Positions 8,453 to 18,628 of a DNA stretch of 64,000 bases are shown here, piece by piece. Under the pieces are notes generated by a model. The model saw only the letters and a list, made by a program, of their open reading frames with translations, was not told where the DNA came from and searched no databases. The position numbers were made by a program, and so were the translations under genes. Position 1 is the first letter of the stretch, and the number at the start of each line of letters is the position of its first letter. Source of the stretch: Pelomonas caseinilytica (GTDB taxonomy: Bacteria > Pseudomonadota > Gammaproteobacteria > Burkholderiales > Burkholderiaceae_C); the NCBI RefSeq assembly GCF_021353235.1, contig NZ_JAJTWT010000009.1:62001-126000 (forward strand), in the 5' to 3' direction.

Positions 8453-10627
8453 TCAGGCGAGGTGGAGCTCGGGGACGAAAGTGTCCAGGCCGGCGGCGAT
8501 GAGTTCCGGCGAGATGCCCAGCGCCCAGGCGGTGGCGACGGCGGCCAGCAGCGTGGAGGCGTCGGTCGCGCGTTCGCCGAAGCGGCGCAGCAGGGCTTCG
8601 ATGTTGGCTCCGGGCGTCTCGGCCGGCCCCTGCGCCAGCACCGCGGCGCCACCGCGCAGGAAGACGGCCCGGCCGCCGCGCTCGCGGTGGTGGCGCAGGG
8701 CCTCGAGCTCGCCATCCTCGGCGTAGAAGACCACCTCGCCGTCGCTGAGCTCGGCCATGTCGACGAGGCGCGGGCAGGCCGCGTTCAGCACGGCCGCGCC
8801 GTCGCTGAGGACCACGTCGACCTGGGTGCGCAGCACCTTGTAGAGCTGGTCGGCTTCCTGCACGTCGAACTCGGCCAGGGCTTCGGCGCCGTCCAGGTCG
8901 GTCACGACGCCGACGTGGCAGCGGTCGTAGGCCAGGCCATCGCGCAGGATGGAGGCCGGGTCGTTCTCGACGACGACGGCATTGACGCCGCGGTTCATCA
9001 GCAGGCGGTGTGCGGCATCCCAACGGGCGCTGTTGCGCTTCTCGACGCGGCGGGTGCCCAGGAACAGGCCGTCACGGCAGGCCAGGCCGACGTGGCGGCC
9101 GTTGAGATGCAGCAGCCAGGCGACCAGCCGCGTGACCTGGTGCCCGCCGCGCGAGCCGGCGACGCCGACGATGGGGATGCGGCCGTTCTCGTCCTCGGCG
9201 AAGAGGTGGTCGATGATGGCCTGGCCGACCGGCTGTGGCGCGCCGCCCGCGGGCTTGAGGTGCATCAGCAGCCCGGGGCCGGCGTTGACCTCGACGATGG
9301 CGCCGCCCGTCTCGGCCAGCGGCTTGGAGATGTCCTCGGTGACGAGGTCGACGCCGGCGATGTCCAGGCCCACGGTCCGTGCCGCGAGGGACACGGCATG
9401 GGCCACCTCCGGGTGGACCTCGGCCGTGCAGTCGATGGCCACGTTGCCGTTGCGCTGGATCAGCACCGACTTGCCGGCCGGCGGCACGGCCTCGGGGCTG
9501 AAGCCCTGGCGCTGCAGGTCCAGCAGCACCACGGCGTCCTCGCCCAGCACGATGCGGTTGAGAGGGAAATCCTCGGTCAGGCCGCGGCGGGGGTCGGTGT
9601 TGATCTGGAGGTCGACCAGCTCGGCGATGCTGTGCTGGCCATCGCCGTGCACCCAGGCGGCCTCGCCGCGGGCGGCGGCCACGACCCGGCCGCCGACGAC
9701 GAGCACGCGGTGCTCATTGCCGCGGATGTAGCTCTCCACCAGCACCGAGGAGCCTTCGGCATCGGCCAGCTTGAAGGCGGCCTCGCAGTCGGCCTGGTTG
9801 GCGATGTCGAGCGTGACGCCGCGGCCGTGGTTGCCGTCGCTGGGCTTGATGACCACCGGCAGGCCGATGTCCTGCGCGGCCTCCCAGGCCTCGGCGACGG
9901 TCTTGACCTCCTGGCCCTCGGGCACCGGCACGCCGACGGCCTTGAGCAGGGTCTTGGTGAGGTCCTTGTCGCCGGCGATGCCCTCGGCGATGGCGCTGGT
10001 CATGTCGGTCTCTGCCGTCCAGATGCGGCGTTGGCGGGCGCCATGGCCGAGCTGCACGAGGTTGCCGTCGTTCAGGCGGATGTGGGGAATGCGCCGGTCG
10101 GTGGCGGCGGCGACGATGGCTGCCGTGGAGGGGCCCAGGTAGCAGTCGTCGAGCTTGTCGCGCACGCGGGCCACGGCGGCGGCCACGTCGAAAGGCTCGT
10201 CGTTGATGGTGGCCATGATGAGGGCGTGGCCCTCGGCCAGGGCGGCGCGGGCGACCTGCTCGTCGCGAGCACGGAAGACCATGCGGTAGACGCCGCGCTG
10301 GCTGGTGGAGCGGGTCTGGCCGAAGCCGGTGGGCATGCCGGCCAGGTTGAGCAGCTCGATGACGATGTGCTCCAGCACGTGGCCGCACCAGGTGCCCTCG
10401 CGCAGCCGCTCCAGGAAGCCGCCGCGCTCGCCGACGCCGCAGTGGTGCTCGATGAGGTTGGGCAGGGCGGCGGTGAGCCGGTCGTTGAAGCCGGGCAGCA
10501 GGTGGCTGGGATGGTCTTCCAGCTCGCCGAGGTCCAGCCAGACTTCCAGCACCGGCCGGTAGGTCCACATGTTGGGACCGCGCAGGTAGTTGATGCGCAG
10601 CAGGCGGATGTCGTTCTTCTTGCTCAT
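8453..10627 (-). CDS. cphA2: Second cyanophycin synthetase, CphA2-like, with degenerate Mur-ligase P-loop
   Basis: 724 aa, about 130 shorter than CphA1 and related to it throughout. The N-terminal domain (LRINYLRGPNMWTYRPVLE) and ATP-grasp domain (PVVIKPSDGNHGRGVTL, EVNAGPGLLMH) are intact. In the Mur-ligase region the P-loop GTNGKTT of CphA1 is replaced by GSRGGHQ at 491-497, so the nucleotide-binding Lys and Thr are lost, and the C-terminal part is shortened. Cyanobacterial CphA2 likewise keeps only a working ATP-grasp site and re-polymerises beta-Asp-Arg dipeptides; the same role here is an inference. First gene of the cphA2-cphA1 operon and divergent from the ABC/DUF1854 genes, with 100 bp between starts. 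Confidence 0.93.
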   Translation of the reverse strand: MSKKNDIRLLRINYLRGPNMWTYRPVLEVWLDLGELEDHPSHLLPGFNDRLTAALPNLIEHHCGVGERGGFLERLREGTWCGHVLEHIVIELLNLAGMPTGFGQTRSTSQRGVYRMVFRARDEQVARAALAEGHALIMATINDEPFDVAAAVARVRDKLDDCYLGPSTAAIVAAATDRRIPHIRLNDGNLVQLGHGARQRRIWTAETDMTSAIAEGIAGDKDLTKTLLKAVGVPVPEGQEVKTVAEAWEAAQDIGLPVVIKPSDGNHGRGVTLDIANQADCEAAFKLADAEGSSVLVESYIRGNEHRVLVVGGRVVAAARGEAAWVHGDGQHSIAELVDLQINTDPRRGLTEDFPLNRIVLGEDAVVLLDLQRQGFSPEAVPPAGKSVLIQRNGNVAIDCTAEVHPEVAHAVSLAARTVGLDIAGVDLVTEDISKPLAETGGAIVEVNAGPGLLMHLKPAGGAPQPVGQAIIDHLFAEDENGRIPIVGVAGSRGGHQVTRLVAWLLHLNGRHVGLACRDGLFLGTRRVEKRNSARWDAAHRLLMNRGVNAVVVENDPASILRDGLAYDRCHVGVVTDLDGAEALAEFDVQEADQLYKVLRTQVDVVLSDGAAVLNAACPRLVDMAELSDGEVVFYAEDGELEALRHHRERGGRAVFLRGGAAVLAQGPAETPGANIEALLRRFGERATDASTLLAAVATAWALGISPELIAAGLDTFVPELHLA

Positions 10628-10727
10628 GGAGCGTGTCGAGTAAGGGGTTGTGCAGGGCCTAAGCGCGTGGAATTGTGCGCCGAAGTCATCAGGGAGAATC
10701 GGCCCAGCCCGTAAGAGCGAAGAACAC

Positions 10728-12983
10728 ATGCAAGAACATCCTCCCGTCGACCTGCCTCATCCACACGCGACCGCATTGCAATCGCGGCTCCTGGCTGGCG
10801 AGAACGTGGTGGCGACGCTCGAGGTTGACCTGGACGCCCACGGACGCTTCGCCCAGGGCCTGGTGGCGTTGACGAATGCACGCCTGCTGGCCTTCGAGCC
10901 GGACGGCGGCGCCTGGGCCGAGTTCCCGCTCGCGCCAGGCCTGGGCCTCAAGCTGAGCGACCATGGCGGCCTGGCCTTCATGGAGCTGTTCGACACCCAC
11001 CGGCGCCTGGCCCGCTGGCGCTTCACCCTGGCCTGCAACCCGGCGGCCGTGCGCTTCGTCGAGGCCTTCGACCGCGAGGTGCAGCGCCTGGCCGGCCATG
11101 TCGTGCGCGACGAGGAAGACGACGGCGAGGAGTCGAGCTTCGACTTCGGCGAGGCCGGCGCGCCGCCCAGCACCTGGGTGCTGCTCAGGCTGGGGCGCTT
11201 CGCCCGGCCCTACCAGGGGCAACTGCTGCTGGGCTTCGCGCTGATGCTGGGCGCGACCGGGGCCACCCTGGTGTCGCCTTACCTGACCATGCCGCTGATG
11301 GACAAGGTGCTCATCCCCTTCCAGAACGGCCAGGCCATCGACCCCCATCTCGTCACGCTGCTGCTGGCCGGCCTGCTCGGCGCGGCGCTGTTCTCCTGGG
11401 CCCTGGGCTGGGCCAAGACCTATCTGCTGGCGCTGGTGTCCGAGCGCATCGCGGCCGACCTGCGAACGACCACCTTCGAGCACCTGCTGGGCCTGTCGCT
11501 CGAATACTTCGGCAACAAGCGCACCGGCGACCTGATGTCGCGCATCGGCTCGGAGACCGACCGCATCTCGGTCTTCCTGAGCCTGCACGCGCTGGACTTC
11601 ATCACCGACGTGCTGATGCTGGCGATGACGTCCATCATCCTGTTCAGCATCCACCCGGGGCTGGCCCTGGCCACGCTGGTGCCGCTGCCCTTCATCGCCT
11701 GGCTCATCCATCTGGTGCGCGACCGGCTGCGCACCGGCTTCGAGAAGATCGACCGCGTTTGGGGCGAGATCACCAACGTGCTGGCCGACACCATCCCCGG
11801 CATCCGCGTGGTCAAGGCGTTCGCCCAGGAAAAGCGCGAGGCCACGCGCTTTCGCGACGCCAATGCCAACAACCTGGCCGTCAACGACCGGCTGAACAAG
11901 ACCTGGAGCCTGTTCACCCCCACCGTCGCCCTGCTCACCGAGATGGGCCTGCTCGTCGTCTGGGGCGTGGGCATCTGGCTGATCGCCCACCAGAGCATCA
12001 CCGTGGGCACGCTGACGGCCTTCCTGGCCTACATCGGCCGCTTCTACGGCCGGCTGGACTCGATGAGCCGCATCGTCTCCGTCACGCAGAAGGCCGCGGC
12101 CGGCGCCAAGCGCATCTTCGACATCCTCGACCACGTCTCCAACGTGCCCGACCCGGTCAACCCGCTGCCCTTCCACGACGTGACGGGCGCCATCTCGATG
12201 CAGGGGGTCAACTTCCGCTACGGCTCGCGCTCGGTCATCCGCTCGCTCAACCTGGACATCCGCCCCGGCGAGATGGTGGGCCTGGTGGGCCACAGCGGCT
12301 CGGGCAAGAGCACCCTGGTCAACCTGATCTGCCGCTTCTACGACGTGACCGAGGGCGCCATCAAGGTCGACGGCGTGGACCTGCGGCGCGTCAAGGTGGC
12401 CGACTATCGCCGCCACATCGGCCTGGTGCTGCAGGAGCCCTTCCTCTTCTTCGGCACCATCGCCGAGAACATCGCCTACGGCAAGCCGAACGCGACGCGG
12501 GCCGAGATCGTCGCGGCGGCGCGCGCCGCCCACGCCCACGAGTTCATCCTGCGCCTGCCGCATGGCTACGACAGCCTCGTCGGCGAGCGCGGCCAGGGCC
12601 TGTCCGGCGGCGAGCGCCAGCGCATCTCCATCGCCCGCGCCCTGCTCATCGACCCGGCCATCCTCATCCTCGACGAGGCGACGAGCGCGGTCGACACCGA
12701 GACGGAAAAAGAGATCCAGCGCGCGCTGGACAACCTCGTCAAGGGCCGCACCACCATCGCCATCGCCCACCGGCTGTCGACGCTGCGCAAGGCCGACCGC
12801 CTCGTGGTGATGGACCGTGGCGAGATCGTCGAACTCGGCCCGCACGACGAGCTGATCGCCCAGCAGGGCCACTATTGGCGGCTGTGGGAGGCCCAGGCCC
12901 GCCGCGTCGATGCCGAGGCCGGCGAGGACGACGGTCTGCTCGTCGTCGCGCCCAATCCCAGTGCCCACACGGAGAACGCATGA
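10728..12983 (+). CDS. Cyanophycin-associated ABC exporter (fused TMD-NBD) with N-terminal PH-like domain
   Basis: 751 aa half-transporter. Residues 1 to about 125 form a soluble domain ([20 protein letters not shown], then [12 protein letters not shown]) that resembles bacterial PH-like domains, followed by an acidic linker ([13 protein letters not shown]). Six membrane segments run from about 155 to 455. The ATPase has Walker [10 protein letters not shown] (Lys527), signature LSGGERQR and Walker [11 protein letters not shown] with the catalytic Glu. The fold is a type I exporter (MsbA/lipid or peptide type). It is divergent from cphA2-cphA1 and overlaps a DUF1854 gene by 4 bp; this pairing recurs beside cyanophycin synthetases in betaproteobacteria. 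The substrate is unknown. It would act in the inner membrane as a homodimer. Confidence 0.9.
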   Translation: MQEHPPVDLPHPHATALQSRLLAGENVVATLEVDLDAHGRFAQGLVALTNARLLAFEPDGGAWAEFPLAPGLGLKLSDHGGLAFMELFDTHRRLARWRFTLACNPAAVRFVEAFDREVQRLAGHVVRDEEDDGEESSFDFGEAGAPPSTWVLLRLGRFARPYQGQLLLGFALMLGATGATLVSPYLTMPLMDKVLIPFQNGQAIDPHLVTLLLAGLLGAALFSWALGWAKTYLLALVSERIAADLRTTTFEHLLGLSLEYFGNKRTGDLMSRIGSETDRISVFLSLHALDFITDVLMLAMTSIILFSIHPGLALATLVPLPFIAWLIHLVRDRLRTGFEKIDRVWGEITNVLADTIPGIRVVKAFAQEKREATRFRDANANNLAVNDRLNKTWSLFTPTVALLTEMGLLVVWGVGIWLIAHQSITVGTLTAFLAYIGRFYGRLDSMSRIVSVTQKAAAGAKRIFDILDHVSNVPDPVNPLPFHDVTGAISMQGVNFRYGSRSVIRSLNLDIRPGEMVGLVGHSGSGKSTLVNLICRFYDVTEGAIKVDGVDLRRVKVADYRRHIGLVLQEPFLFFGTIAENIAYGKPNATRAEIVAAARAAHAHEFILRLPHGYDSLVGERGQGLSGGERQRISIARALLIDPAILILDEATSAVDTETEKEIQRALDNLVKGRTTIAIAHRLSTLRKADRLVVMDRGEIVELGPHDELIAQQGHYWRLWEAQARRVDAEAGEDDGLLVVAPNPSAHTENA

Positions 12984-13453
12984 GCCTGCTGCCCTTCCGC
13001 GACCTGCACCTGGACGCCTTCGGCAAGCTGGTGCTGACCGACCTGAACGGCGATGCCCACGTCGGCGTGACGCCGGTGCGTGCCCATCCCATCTCGGCGC
13101 CGGACGAAGGCCTGTCCCTGGTGGGCAGCCATGGTCACGAGCTGGCCTGGGTGGAACGCGTGTCCGACCTGCCCGAGGCGCCGCGCCGCCTGCTCGAGGC
13201 CGAGCTCGCCGCGCGCGAGTTCCACCCCGTGATGAAGCGGCTGATCTCCGTCAACACCTTCGGCACGCCCAGCACCTGGCGCATCGAGACCGACCGCGGC
13301 GAGGTCGATTTCGTGCTCAAGAGCGAGGAAGACATCCGCCGGCTGGAAGGTGGCCGGCTGCTGATCACGTCCAGCCACGGCGTGCAGCTGGAGGTACCCG
13401 ACCGCTGGGCGCTGGACAAGCCGTCCAAGAAGCTGCTGGAACGCTTCCTGTAG
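12980..13453 (+). CDS. DUF1854 protein, cyanophycin locus partner
   Basis: 157 aa, no signal peptide or membrane helix. It matches the DUF1854 pattern: DLHLDAFGKLVLTDLNGD and GVTPVRAHPISAPDEGLSLV early, ELAAREFHPVMKRLISVN in the middle, then TPSTWRIETDRGEVDFVLKS, ending LITSSHGVQLEVPD. The function is unknown. ATGA overlap with the ABC exporter stop indicates translational coupling, so it is probably a soluble accessory of that transporter or of cyanophycin handling. Nothing in it suggests an enzyme active site. Confidence 0.88.
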   Translation: MSLLPFRDLHLDAFGKLVLTDLNGDAHVGVTPVRAHPISAPDEGLSLVGSHGHELAWVERVSDLPEAPRRLLEAELAAREFHPVMKRLISVNTFGTPSTWRIETDRGEVDFVLKSEEDIRRLEGGRLLITSSHGVQLEVPDRWALDKPSKKLLERFL

Positions 13454-13494
13454 CGAGGATCGGGCTTGCCCGGCTCCGGCAGAGTGGGCAGGCG

Positions 13495-13547
13495 GCCACC
13501 AAAGGCGGCGCTCCAGGGGTGTCCGCCGCCGTCAGTGCCCTGGTGGC
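13495..13547. repeat. Nested inverted repeat downstream of the DUF1854 gene
   Basis: GCCACCA (13495-13501) pairs with TGGTGGC (13541-13547), and an inner GGCGG/CCGCC pair lies inside. There is no T-run after it, so it is a REP-like or processing structure rather than a clear intrinsic terminator. Confidence 0.5.
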
Positions 13548-13562
13548 GGCTTGAACAGGCCC

Positions 13563-13598
13563 TAGAATGCCGCCCGGCGCCGACATCCGGCGCTTTTT
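13563..13598 (+). promoter_or_regulatory. Candidate csp promoter -10 and leader hairpin with T-tract
   Basis: TAGAAT at 13563-13568 looks like a -10 element; no good -35 is found at 16-18 bp. Just downstream GCGCCG (13577-13582), loop ACATC, CGGCGC (13588-13593) and TTTTT (13594-13598) form an intrinsic-terminator-like hairpin. Either it terminates the ABC/DUF1854 transcript, or, if TAGAAT is used, it folds at the very 5' end of the cold-shock mRNA. The leader to the csp start is about 110 nt, long for this genome but normal for csp genes. Confidence 0.45.
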
Positions 13599-13682
13599 GT
13601 TGGCTTGTTTCCTGAACGTTGTTGTGAATTCCGCAGCCGCTCTGGAGCGAGCTGCATGGCACGACAACAGCAAGGAAATTCC

Positions 13683-13898
13683 ATGAGCACCCTCCAGACC
13701 GGCATCGTCAAGTGGTTTGACGACGGCAAGGGCTTCGGCTTCATCACCCCCGCCGACGGCGGCAAGGACCTCTTCGCCCACCACACCGAGATCAAGAACG
13801 GTGGCGGCTTTCGCACGCTGGCCGAAGGCGCCCAGGTCGAATTCGAGGTGAAGCAGGGCCCCAAGGGCCTGCAGGCCGCCAATATCCGCGCGCTGTAA
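13683..13898 (+). CDS. Cold-shock protein, CspA family
   Basis: 71 aa. A single cold-shock domain with RNP1 KGFGFITP and RNP2-like DLFAHHTEI, opening [11 protein letters not shown]; this is the full family length of about 67-72 aa. Such proteins bind single-stranded RNA or DNA and melt mRNA structure. The start follows AAGGAAATTCC, a good ribosome site. A long leader with a hairpin precedes it and a strong terminator follows, so it is monocistronic. Whether it is cold-induced or constitutive cannot be told from sequence. Confidence 0.95.
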   Translation: MSTLQTGIVKWFDDGKGFGFITPADGGKDLFAHHTEIKNGGGFRTLAEGAQVEFEVKQGPKGLQAANIRAL

Positions 13899-13918
13899 TT
13901 CACGCCGGTCCCCGATGC

Positions 13919-13950
13919 AAAGCCCGCGCCTGGCGCGGGCTTTGTGCTTT
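13919..13950 (+). terminator. Rho-independent terminator after csp
   Basis: Perfect 11-bp stem: AAAGCCCGCGC at 13919-13929, loop CTG, GCGCGGGCTTT at 13933-13943, followed by a T-rich tail. It lies 20 bp after the csp stop and ends that transcript before the YgiQ gene. Confidence 0.88.
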
Positions 13951-13979
13951 CCGGGGCCTGGCAGAGACAATCGAGGGTC

Positions 13980-16238
13980 ATGTCCGCACTTCCCCAACCG
14001 CCCAAAGCGTTGACCGCCTACCGCCCCTTCTGGGCCAAGCGCTTCGGTCCAGCGCCCTTCCTGCCCATGAGCCGGCAGGAGATGGAGCAGCTCGGCTGGG
14101 ACTCCTGCGACATCATCATCGTCACGGGCGACGCCTACGTCGACCACCCGAGCTTCGGCATGGCCGTCATCGGCCGCACGCTGGAGGCGCAGGGGTTCCG
14201 CGTCGGAATCGTCGCCCAGCCCGACTGGCACAGCGCCGAGGCCTTCAAGGCCTTGGGCCGGCCCAACCTGTTCTTCGGCGTGGCGGCCGGGAACATGGAT
14301 TCCATGATCAACCGCTACACCGCGGACCGCAAGATCCGCAGCGACGACGCCTACACGCCCGGCGGCGAAGGCGGCAAGCGCCCCGACCGGGCGACGCTCG
14401 TCTACACCCAGCGCTGCCAGGAGGCCTACAAGGACGTGCCCGTCGTCATCGGCGGCATCGAGGCCTCGCTGCGCCGCATCGCGCACTACGACTACTGGCA
14501 GGACAAGGTGCGCCGCTCCATCCTCGTGGACAGCAAGGCCGACCTGCTGGTCTACGGCAATGCCGAGCGGGCCATCGTCGAGATCGCCCACCGCCTGGCC
14601 CGCCGCGAGCCGGTCGAGAGCCTGACCGACATCCGCGGCACCGCCTTCATGCGGCGCACGGACGACCCGACCGCTGACGGCTGGTTCGAGCTGGACTCCA
14701 CCGAGGTGGACCGCCCCGGCCGCATCGACGAGCTGATCAGCCCCTACCAGGAGATCAAGCAGGACGCCTGCGCCACGGAGGCCGACGCGCCCAGGCCGAT
14801 CACCCTGCACAGGACCGGCCGCATCACCATGCCGCCGCGCGAGCGCACGGTGGTGCGCCTGCCGGCCTACGAGCAGGTCAAGAGCGACCCTGTCCTCTAC
14901 GCCCACGCCAACCGCGTGCTGCACCTGGAAACCAACCCGGGCAATGCCCGCGCCCTGGTGCAGCGCTACGACTTCAACGGCATCGAGCGCGACCTCTGGA
15001 TCAACCCGCCGCCCATCCCGCTGACGACGCCGGAGATGGACCACGTCTTCGACCTGCCCTACGCCCGCAGCCCGCACCCGAGCTATGCCGACGCCAACGG
15101 CAGCCACGACGGCGCGACCAAGATCCCCGCCTGGGAGATGATCCGCTTCAGCGTGAACATCATGCGGGGCTGCTTCGGCGGTTGCACCTTCTGCTCCATC
15201 ACCGAGCACGAGGGCCGCATCATCCAGAGCCGCTCGGAAGACTCCGTGATCCGCGAGATCGAGGAGATGCGCGACAAGGTCAAGGGCTTCACCGGCATCG
15301 TGTCGGACCTCGGCGGCCCCACGGCCAACATGTACCGCATCGGCTGCAGGAGCCCCGAGATCGAGGCCGCCTGCCGCAAGCCCAGCTGCGTCTACCCGGG
15401 CATCTGCCCCAACCTCAACACCAGCCACGACCCGCTGATCCGGATGTACCGCCGCGCGCGGGCGCTGCCGGGGGTCAAGAAGATCCTCATCGGCTCCGGC
15501 CTGCGCTACGACCTGGCCGTGCAGTCGCCCGAGTACGTGAAGGAGCTGGTCACGCACCACGTCGGCGGCTACCTCAAGATCGCGCCGGAGCACACCGAGC
15601 AGGGCCCGCTGTCCAAGATGATGAAGCCGGGCATCGGCACCTACGACCGCTTCAAGCAGATGTTCGAGGCCGCCAGCGCCGCGGCCGGCAAGAAGCAGTA
15701 CCTGATCCCCTACTTCATCGCCGCCCACCCTGGCACCAGCGACGAGGACATGATGAACCTCGCCGTCTGGCTCAAGCGCAACGGCTTCCGGGCCGACCAG
15801 GTCCAGACCTTCTACCCGAGCCCCATGGCCACCGCCACGGCCATGTACCACTCCGGCCGCAACCCGCTCAAGGGCATCAGCCGCGACGAAACCCGGGGCG
15901 AGAAGGTCGACGTCGTGCGCGGCGAGCGTCGCCGCCGCCTGCACAAGGCCTTCCTGCGCTACCACGACGCCAACAACTGGCCGCTGCTGCGCGAGGCCCT
16001 CAAGGCCATGGGCCGGGCCGACCTCATCGGCAACGGCAAGCACCACCTGGTCCCGAGCTACCAGCCCCTGACCGACGGCGGCTACGAGAGCGCACGGCGC
16101 AAGAACTCCACGGCGCCCAAGCCCGCCGCGCCCCGCAAGGGCCAGATCTTGACCCAGCACACCGGCCTGCCGCCGCGGGTGACCGGCGCGGCACGCGGCC
16201 CGGCTGCCGGGCGTCCGGGCAAACCCGCAAAGCGTTAG
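13980..16238 (+). CDS. YgiQ family radical SAM protein (UPF0313)
   Basis: 752 aa. The N-terminal UPF0313 region ([18 protein letters not shown]) is followed by a radical-SAM domain with Cys398, Cys402 and Cys405 in GCFGGCTFC, the CxxxCxxC ligands of a 4Fe-4S cluster. The C-terminal third has the family's [16 protein letters not shown] and a basic tail rich in Lys, Pro and Ala. The reaction is not established for the family. Start 13980 gives the family N-terminus [20 protein letters not shown]. Transcribed alone after the csp terminator. Confidence 0.93.
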   Translation: MSALPQPPKALTAYRPFWAKRFGPAPFLPMSRQEMEQLGWDSCDIIIVTGDAYVDHPSFGMAVIGRTLEAQGFRVGIVAQPDWHSAEAFKALGRPNLFFGVAAGNMDSMINRYTADRKIRSDDAYTPGGEGGKRPDRATLVYTQRCQEAYKDVPVVIGGIEASLRRIAHYDYWQDKVRRSILVDSKADLLVYGNAERAIVEIAHRLARREPVESLTDIRGTAFMRRTDDPTADGWFELDSTEVDRPGRIDELISPYQEIKQDACATEADAPRPITLHRTGRITMPPRERTVVRLPAYEQVKSDPVLYAHANRVLHLETNPGNARALVQRYDFNGIERDLWINPPPIPLTTPEMDHVFDLPYARSPHPSYADANGSHDGATKIPAWEMIRFSVNIMRGCFGGCTFCSITEHEGRIIQSRSEDSVIREIEEMRDKVKGFTGIVSDLGGPTANMYRIGCRSPEIEAACRKPSCVYPGICPNLNTSHDPLIRMYRRARALPGVKKILIGSGLRYDLAVQSPEYVKELVTHHVGGYLKIAPEHTEQGPLSKMMKPGIGTYDRFKQMFEAASAAAGKKQYLIPYFIAAHPGTSDEDMMNLAVWLKRNGFRADQVQTFYPSPMATATAMYHSGRNPLKGISRDETRGEKVDVVRGERRRRLHKAFLRYHDANNWPLLREALKAMGRADLIGNGKHHLVPSYQPLTDGGYESARRKNSTAPKPAAPRKGQILTQHTGLPPRVTGAARGPAAGRPGKPAKR

Positions 16239-16276
16239 CCCGCGAAGCGTTGACTATTGCCTTTGCCGGCCGTGAC

Positions 16277-16296
16277 AGTGCACTTCGTGATGCACT
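16277..16296. promoter_or_regulatory. Inverted repeat upstream of the EAL protein gene
   Basis: AGTGCA (16277-16282), 8-bp spacer, TGCACT (16291-16296), 66 bp before the start of the signalling gene. TTGACT at 16250-16255 is a possible -35. It could be an operator; no adjacent regulator is an obvious partner. Confidence 0.35.
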
Positions 16297-16361
16297 ACGC
16301 TTGTGGCTCTTGAGAGAAGAGGCCGCCGCCGTGGCCGCCCCAGCCCGGAGGCTGCGCCCCC

Positions 16362-18578
16362 ATGCACGAGACCCCAGCCGCTGACGACGACCTGCTCGAG
16401 CTGCTCGACGAGCCCGAGCACGCCGACGCGGACCTGCATCGCCCCCACGACCGGCCCTGGCGCATCCTCATCGTTGATGACGACGGCGACGTCCACAAGG
16501 CCACCGAGCTGGCCATGCAGGGCCTGACGGTCGAAGGCCAGCCCCTCGTCTTCCTGCACGCCACCTCCGCCGCCCAGGCCCGCCAGATGCTGGGCAGCGA
16601 GGACGACCTTGCCGTCGTGCTGCTGGACGTGGTGATGGAGAGCGAGGACGCCGGCCTGCAGCTCGTGCGCCACATCCGCGACGAACTGGGCATGAGCGCC
16701 CTGCGCATCGTGCTGCGCACCGGCCAGCCGGGCTATGCCCCCGAAATCGAGACGGTGCAGGCCTATGACATCAACGACTACAAGACCAAGTCCGAGCTGA
16801 CGCGCACGCGGCTCTACACCGTGCTGACGGCCGCCGTGCGCTCCTACCGCCAGATCTGCGCGCTGGAGGCCAACCGCCGCGGCCTGGAGATGATCGTCGA
16901 GAGCAGCACCTCGCTGTCGCGCATGCGGGGCCTGTCGCGCTTCGCTGAGGGCGTGGTGACCCAGCTCTGCGCCCTGCTGGGCATCCTGCCCGAGGGCCTG
17001 GTCTGCGCCCAGGTCAACGGCGAGACGCCCGAGGAAGTGCGCATCGTCGCCGCGGCCGGCCAGTACAGCGGCCTCATCGACCGGCCCCTGGCGCAGGTCA
17101 AGATCACCACCGTGCGCGAGCGCCTGGAGCGCTGCCTGGACGAACAGCGCAACCTCTACGAGAACGGCACCTGCCTGTACTTCGGCATGGGCAACGGCCG
17201 GGCGATGGCGGCCCTGGTGGACGTCGGCCGCGAGCTCGACGAGCTCGACCAGCAACTGCTGCGCGCCTTCTGCTCCAACATCGCGGTCGGCTTCGAGAAC
17301 GTCGTGCTCTACAGCCAGCTGCTCGACCAGGCCTACAACGACCCGCTGCTGCGCCTGCCCAACCGCAACCGCTTCGTCGAGCTGCTCGACAAGAACCTCA
17401 AGGACCCCGCCGGCGTCACCCTCGCGCTCATCGACATCGACGATTTCTCCGACATCAACGACGCCTTCGGCCACCACTTCGGCGACCAGGTCCTGCAGGC
17501 GGTCACCCACCGCATGAGCGAGATGCTGGGCCTGAACACTGCCATGGCCCGCGTCGGCGCCGACACCTTCGGCGTGCTGGGCGAGCACGCCAAGGTCTGC
17601 CCGGACAGCGTGCAGGCGGTGTTCGCCGACCCCTTCATCGTGGCCGGCGAGCGGCTGCAGCTGTCGGCCACCACCGGCCTGGTGCGCCTGAGCGAATCCA
17701 AGGCGGTCGGCTCCGAGCTGCTGCTCGACGCCCAGATCGCCCTCAAGCGGGCCAAGCAGCAGCAGCGCGGCTCATCTCAATATTTCTCGGCCGCCATGGG
17801 CAGCGACGCGCGCGAGCGCTTCAAGCTGCTCAAGGGCCTGCGCGCCGGCTTCGAGGAGAACCAGCTCTTCGTCGTCTACCAGCCGCAGGTCGACCTCGAC
17901 AGCGCCCGGGTGATCGGCGCTGAAGCCCTGCTGCGCTGGCGCACGCCCGAGGATCGCTTCATCCCGCCCGACCAGTTCATCCCGCTGGCCGAGCAGAGCG
18001 GCCTCATCATTCCCATCGGCGAGTTCGTCATGCGCGCGGCCTGCGCGCAGCTGCGCAAGATGCAGCGCCTGGGCCACACCGACTTCCGCATGGCCGTCAA
18101 CGTCTCCATGGCGCAGTTCCGCCATCCGGGCTTCATCGACATGCTGGCCAGGGCGCTGCATGACAGCGGCGTCGCCGGCCACAACATCGAGCTCGAGATC
18201 ACCGAGTCCATGGCCATGGACGACGCCGACCTCGTGCTGCGCGTGCTGGCCGGCATCAAGCGCCTGGGCTTCAGCGTCGCCATCGACGACTTCGGCACCG
18301 GCTTCTCGTCGCTCAGCCAGCTCCGCCAGCTGCAGGTCGACCGCCTCAAGATCGACCGCGCCTTCGTGCAGGAGGCGCAGTCCTCCTCCGCCGGCTCCAC
18401 CATCGCCCAGATGGTGGTCAACCTCGGCCGCGGCCTGGGCCTGACCGTCATCGCCGAAGGCATCGAGACCGAGGAGCAGCGCCGCTACCTCATCGGCCTG
18501 GGCTGCCACGAAGGCCAGGGCTGGCTGTTCGCCAGGCCCATGCCGGCCGAGCAGCTCGAAACCTGGATGCAGCGCTGA
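16362..18578 (+). CDS. Response regulator with DUF3369, degenerate GGDEF and EAL domains (c-di-GMP phosphodiesterase)
   Basis: 738 aa. An N-terminal receiver (about 30-155, phospho-acceptor Asp89 in LLDVVMES), DUF3369 (about 165-320), a GGDEF-like domain (about 330-460) and an EAL domain (about 485-735). The GGDEF signature is GADTF at 399-403, so diguanylate cyclase activity is doubtful. The EAL domain keeps its catalytic set: EAL at 521-523, [32 protein letters not shown] and GQGW, pointing to an active c-di-GMP phosphodiesterase controlled by phosphorylation. No histidine kinase is adjacent. No membrane segment, so cytoplasmic. Confidence 0.92.
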   Translation: MHETPAADDDLLELLDEPEHADADLHRPHDRPWRILIVDDDGDVHKATELAMQGLTVEGQPLVFLHATSAAQARQMLGSEDDLAVVLLDVVMESEDAGLQLVRHIRDELGMSALRIVLRTGQPGYAPEIETVQAYDINDYKTKSELTRTRLYTVLTAAVRSYRQICALEANRRGLEMIVESSTSLSRMRGLSRFAEGVVTQLCALLGILPEGLVCAQVNGETPEEVRIVAAAGQYSGLIDRPLAQVKITTVRERLERCLDEQRNLYENGTCLYFGMGNGRAMAALVDVGRELDELDQQLLRAFCSNIAVGFENVVLYSQLLDQAYNDPLLRLPNRNRFVELLDKNLKDPAGVTLALIDIDDFSDINDAFGHHFGDQVLQAVTHRMSEMLGLNTAMARVGADTFGVLGEHAKVCPDSVQAVFADPFIVAGERLQLSATTGLVRLSESKAVGSELLLDAQIALKRAKQQQRGSSQYFSAAMGSDARERFKLLKGLRAGFEENQLFVVYQPQVDLDSARVIGAEALLRWRTPEDRFIPPDQFIPLAEQSGLIIPIGEFVMRAACAQLRKMQRLGHTDFRMAVNVSMAQFRHPGFIDMLARALHDSGVAGHNIELEITESMAMDDADLVLRVLAGIKRLGFSVAIDDFGTGFSSLSQLRQLQVDRLKIDRAFVQEAQSSSAGSTIAQMVVNLGRGLGLTVIAEGIETEEQRRYLIGLGCHEGQGWLFARPMPAEQLETWMQR

Positions 18579-18591
18579 CGCCGGACGCTCC

Positions 18592-18597
18592 TAAACT
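18592..18597 (+). promoter_or_regulatory. Candidate -10 element for pfp
   Basis: TAAACT, 32 bp before the pfp start and in a locally AT-rich patch of an otherwise GC-rich gap. No convincing -35. The same layout (TA-rich hexamer 30-85 bp before the start) recurs before fba, purC and purE. Confidence 0.3.
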
Positions 18598-18628
18598 GCG
18601 CCGTCGATCCCGACAGCCAGGAGCGCCC

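Noticed and set aside
5877-8726. Antisense open frame opposite cphA1
   Set aside because: His/Val/Gly/Asp-rich shadow; cphA1 motifs are clear on the minus strand.
8453-10627. Treating cphA2 as a broken cphA1 copy
   Set aside because: The frame is intact over 724 codons, the ATP-grasp motifs are kept and CphA2-type proteins are known; a specialised enzyme is more likely than a pseudogene.
13551-13556. TTGAAC as -35 element for csp
   Set aside because: Only 6 bp from the TAGAAT hexamer, incompatible with sigma-70 spacing.
13365-16160. Very long open frame antisense to the YgiQ gene (about 930 codons)
   Set aside because: The encoded sequence is low-complexity (Ala/Val/Gly/Asp/His) without any domain, while the sense frame is a full radical SAM protein. 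Long antisense frames are expected at this GC content.
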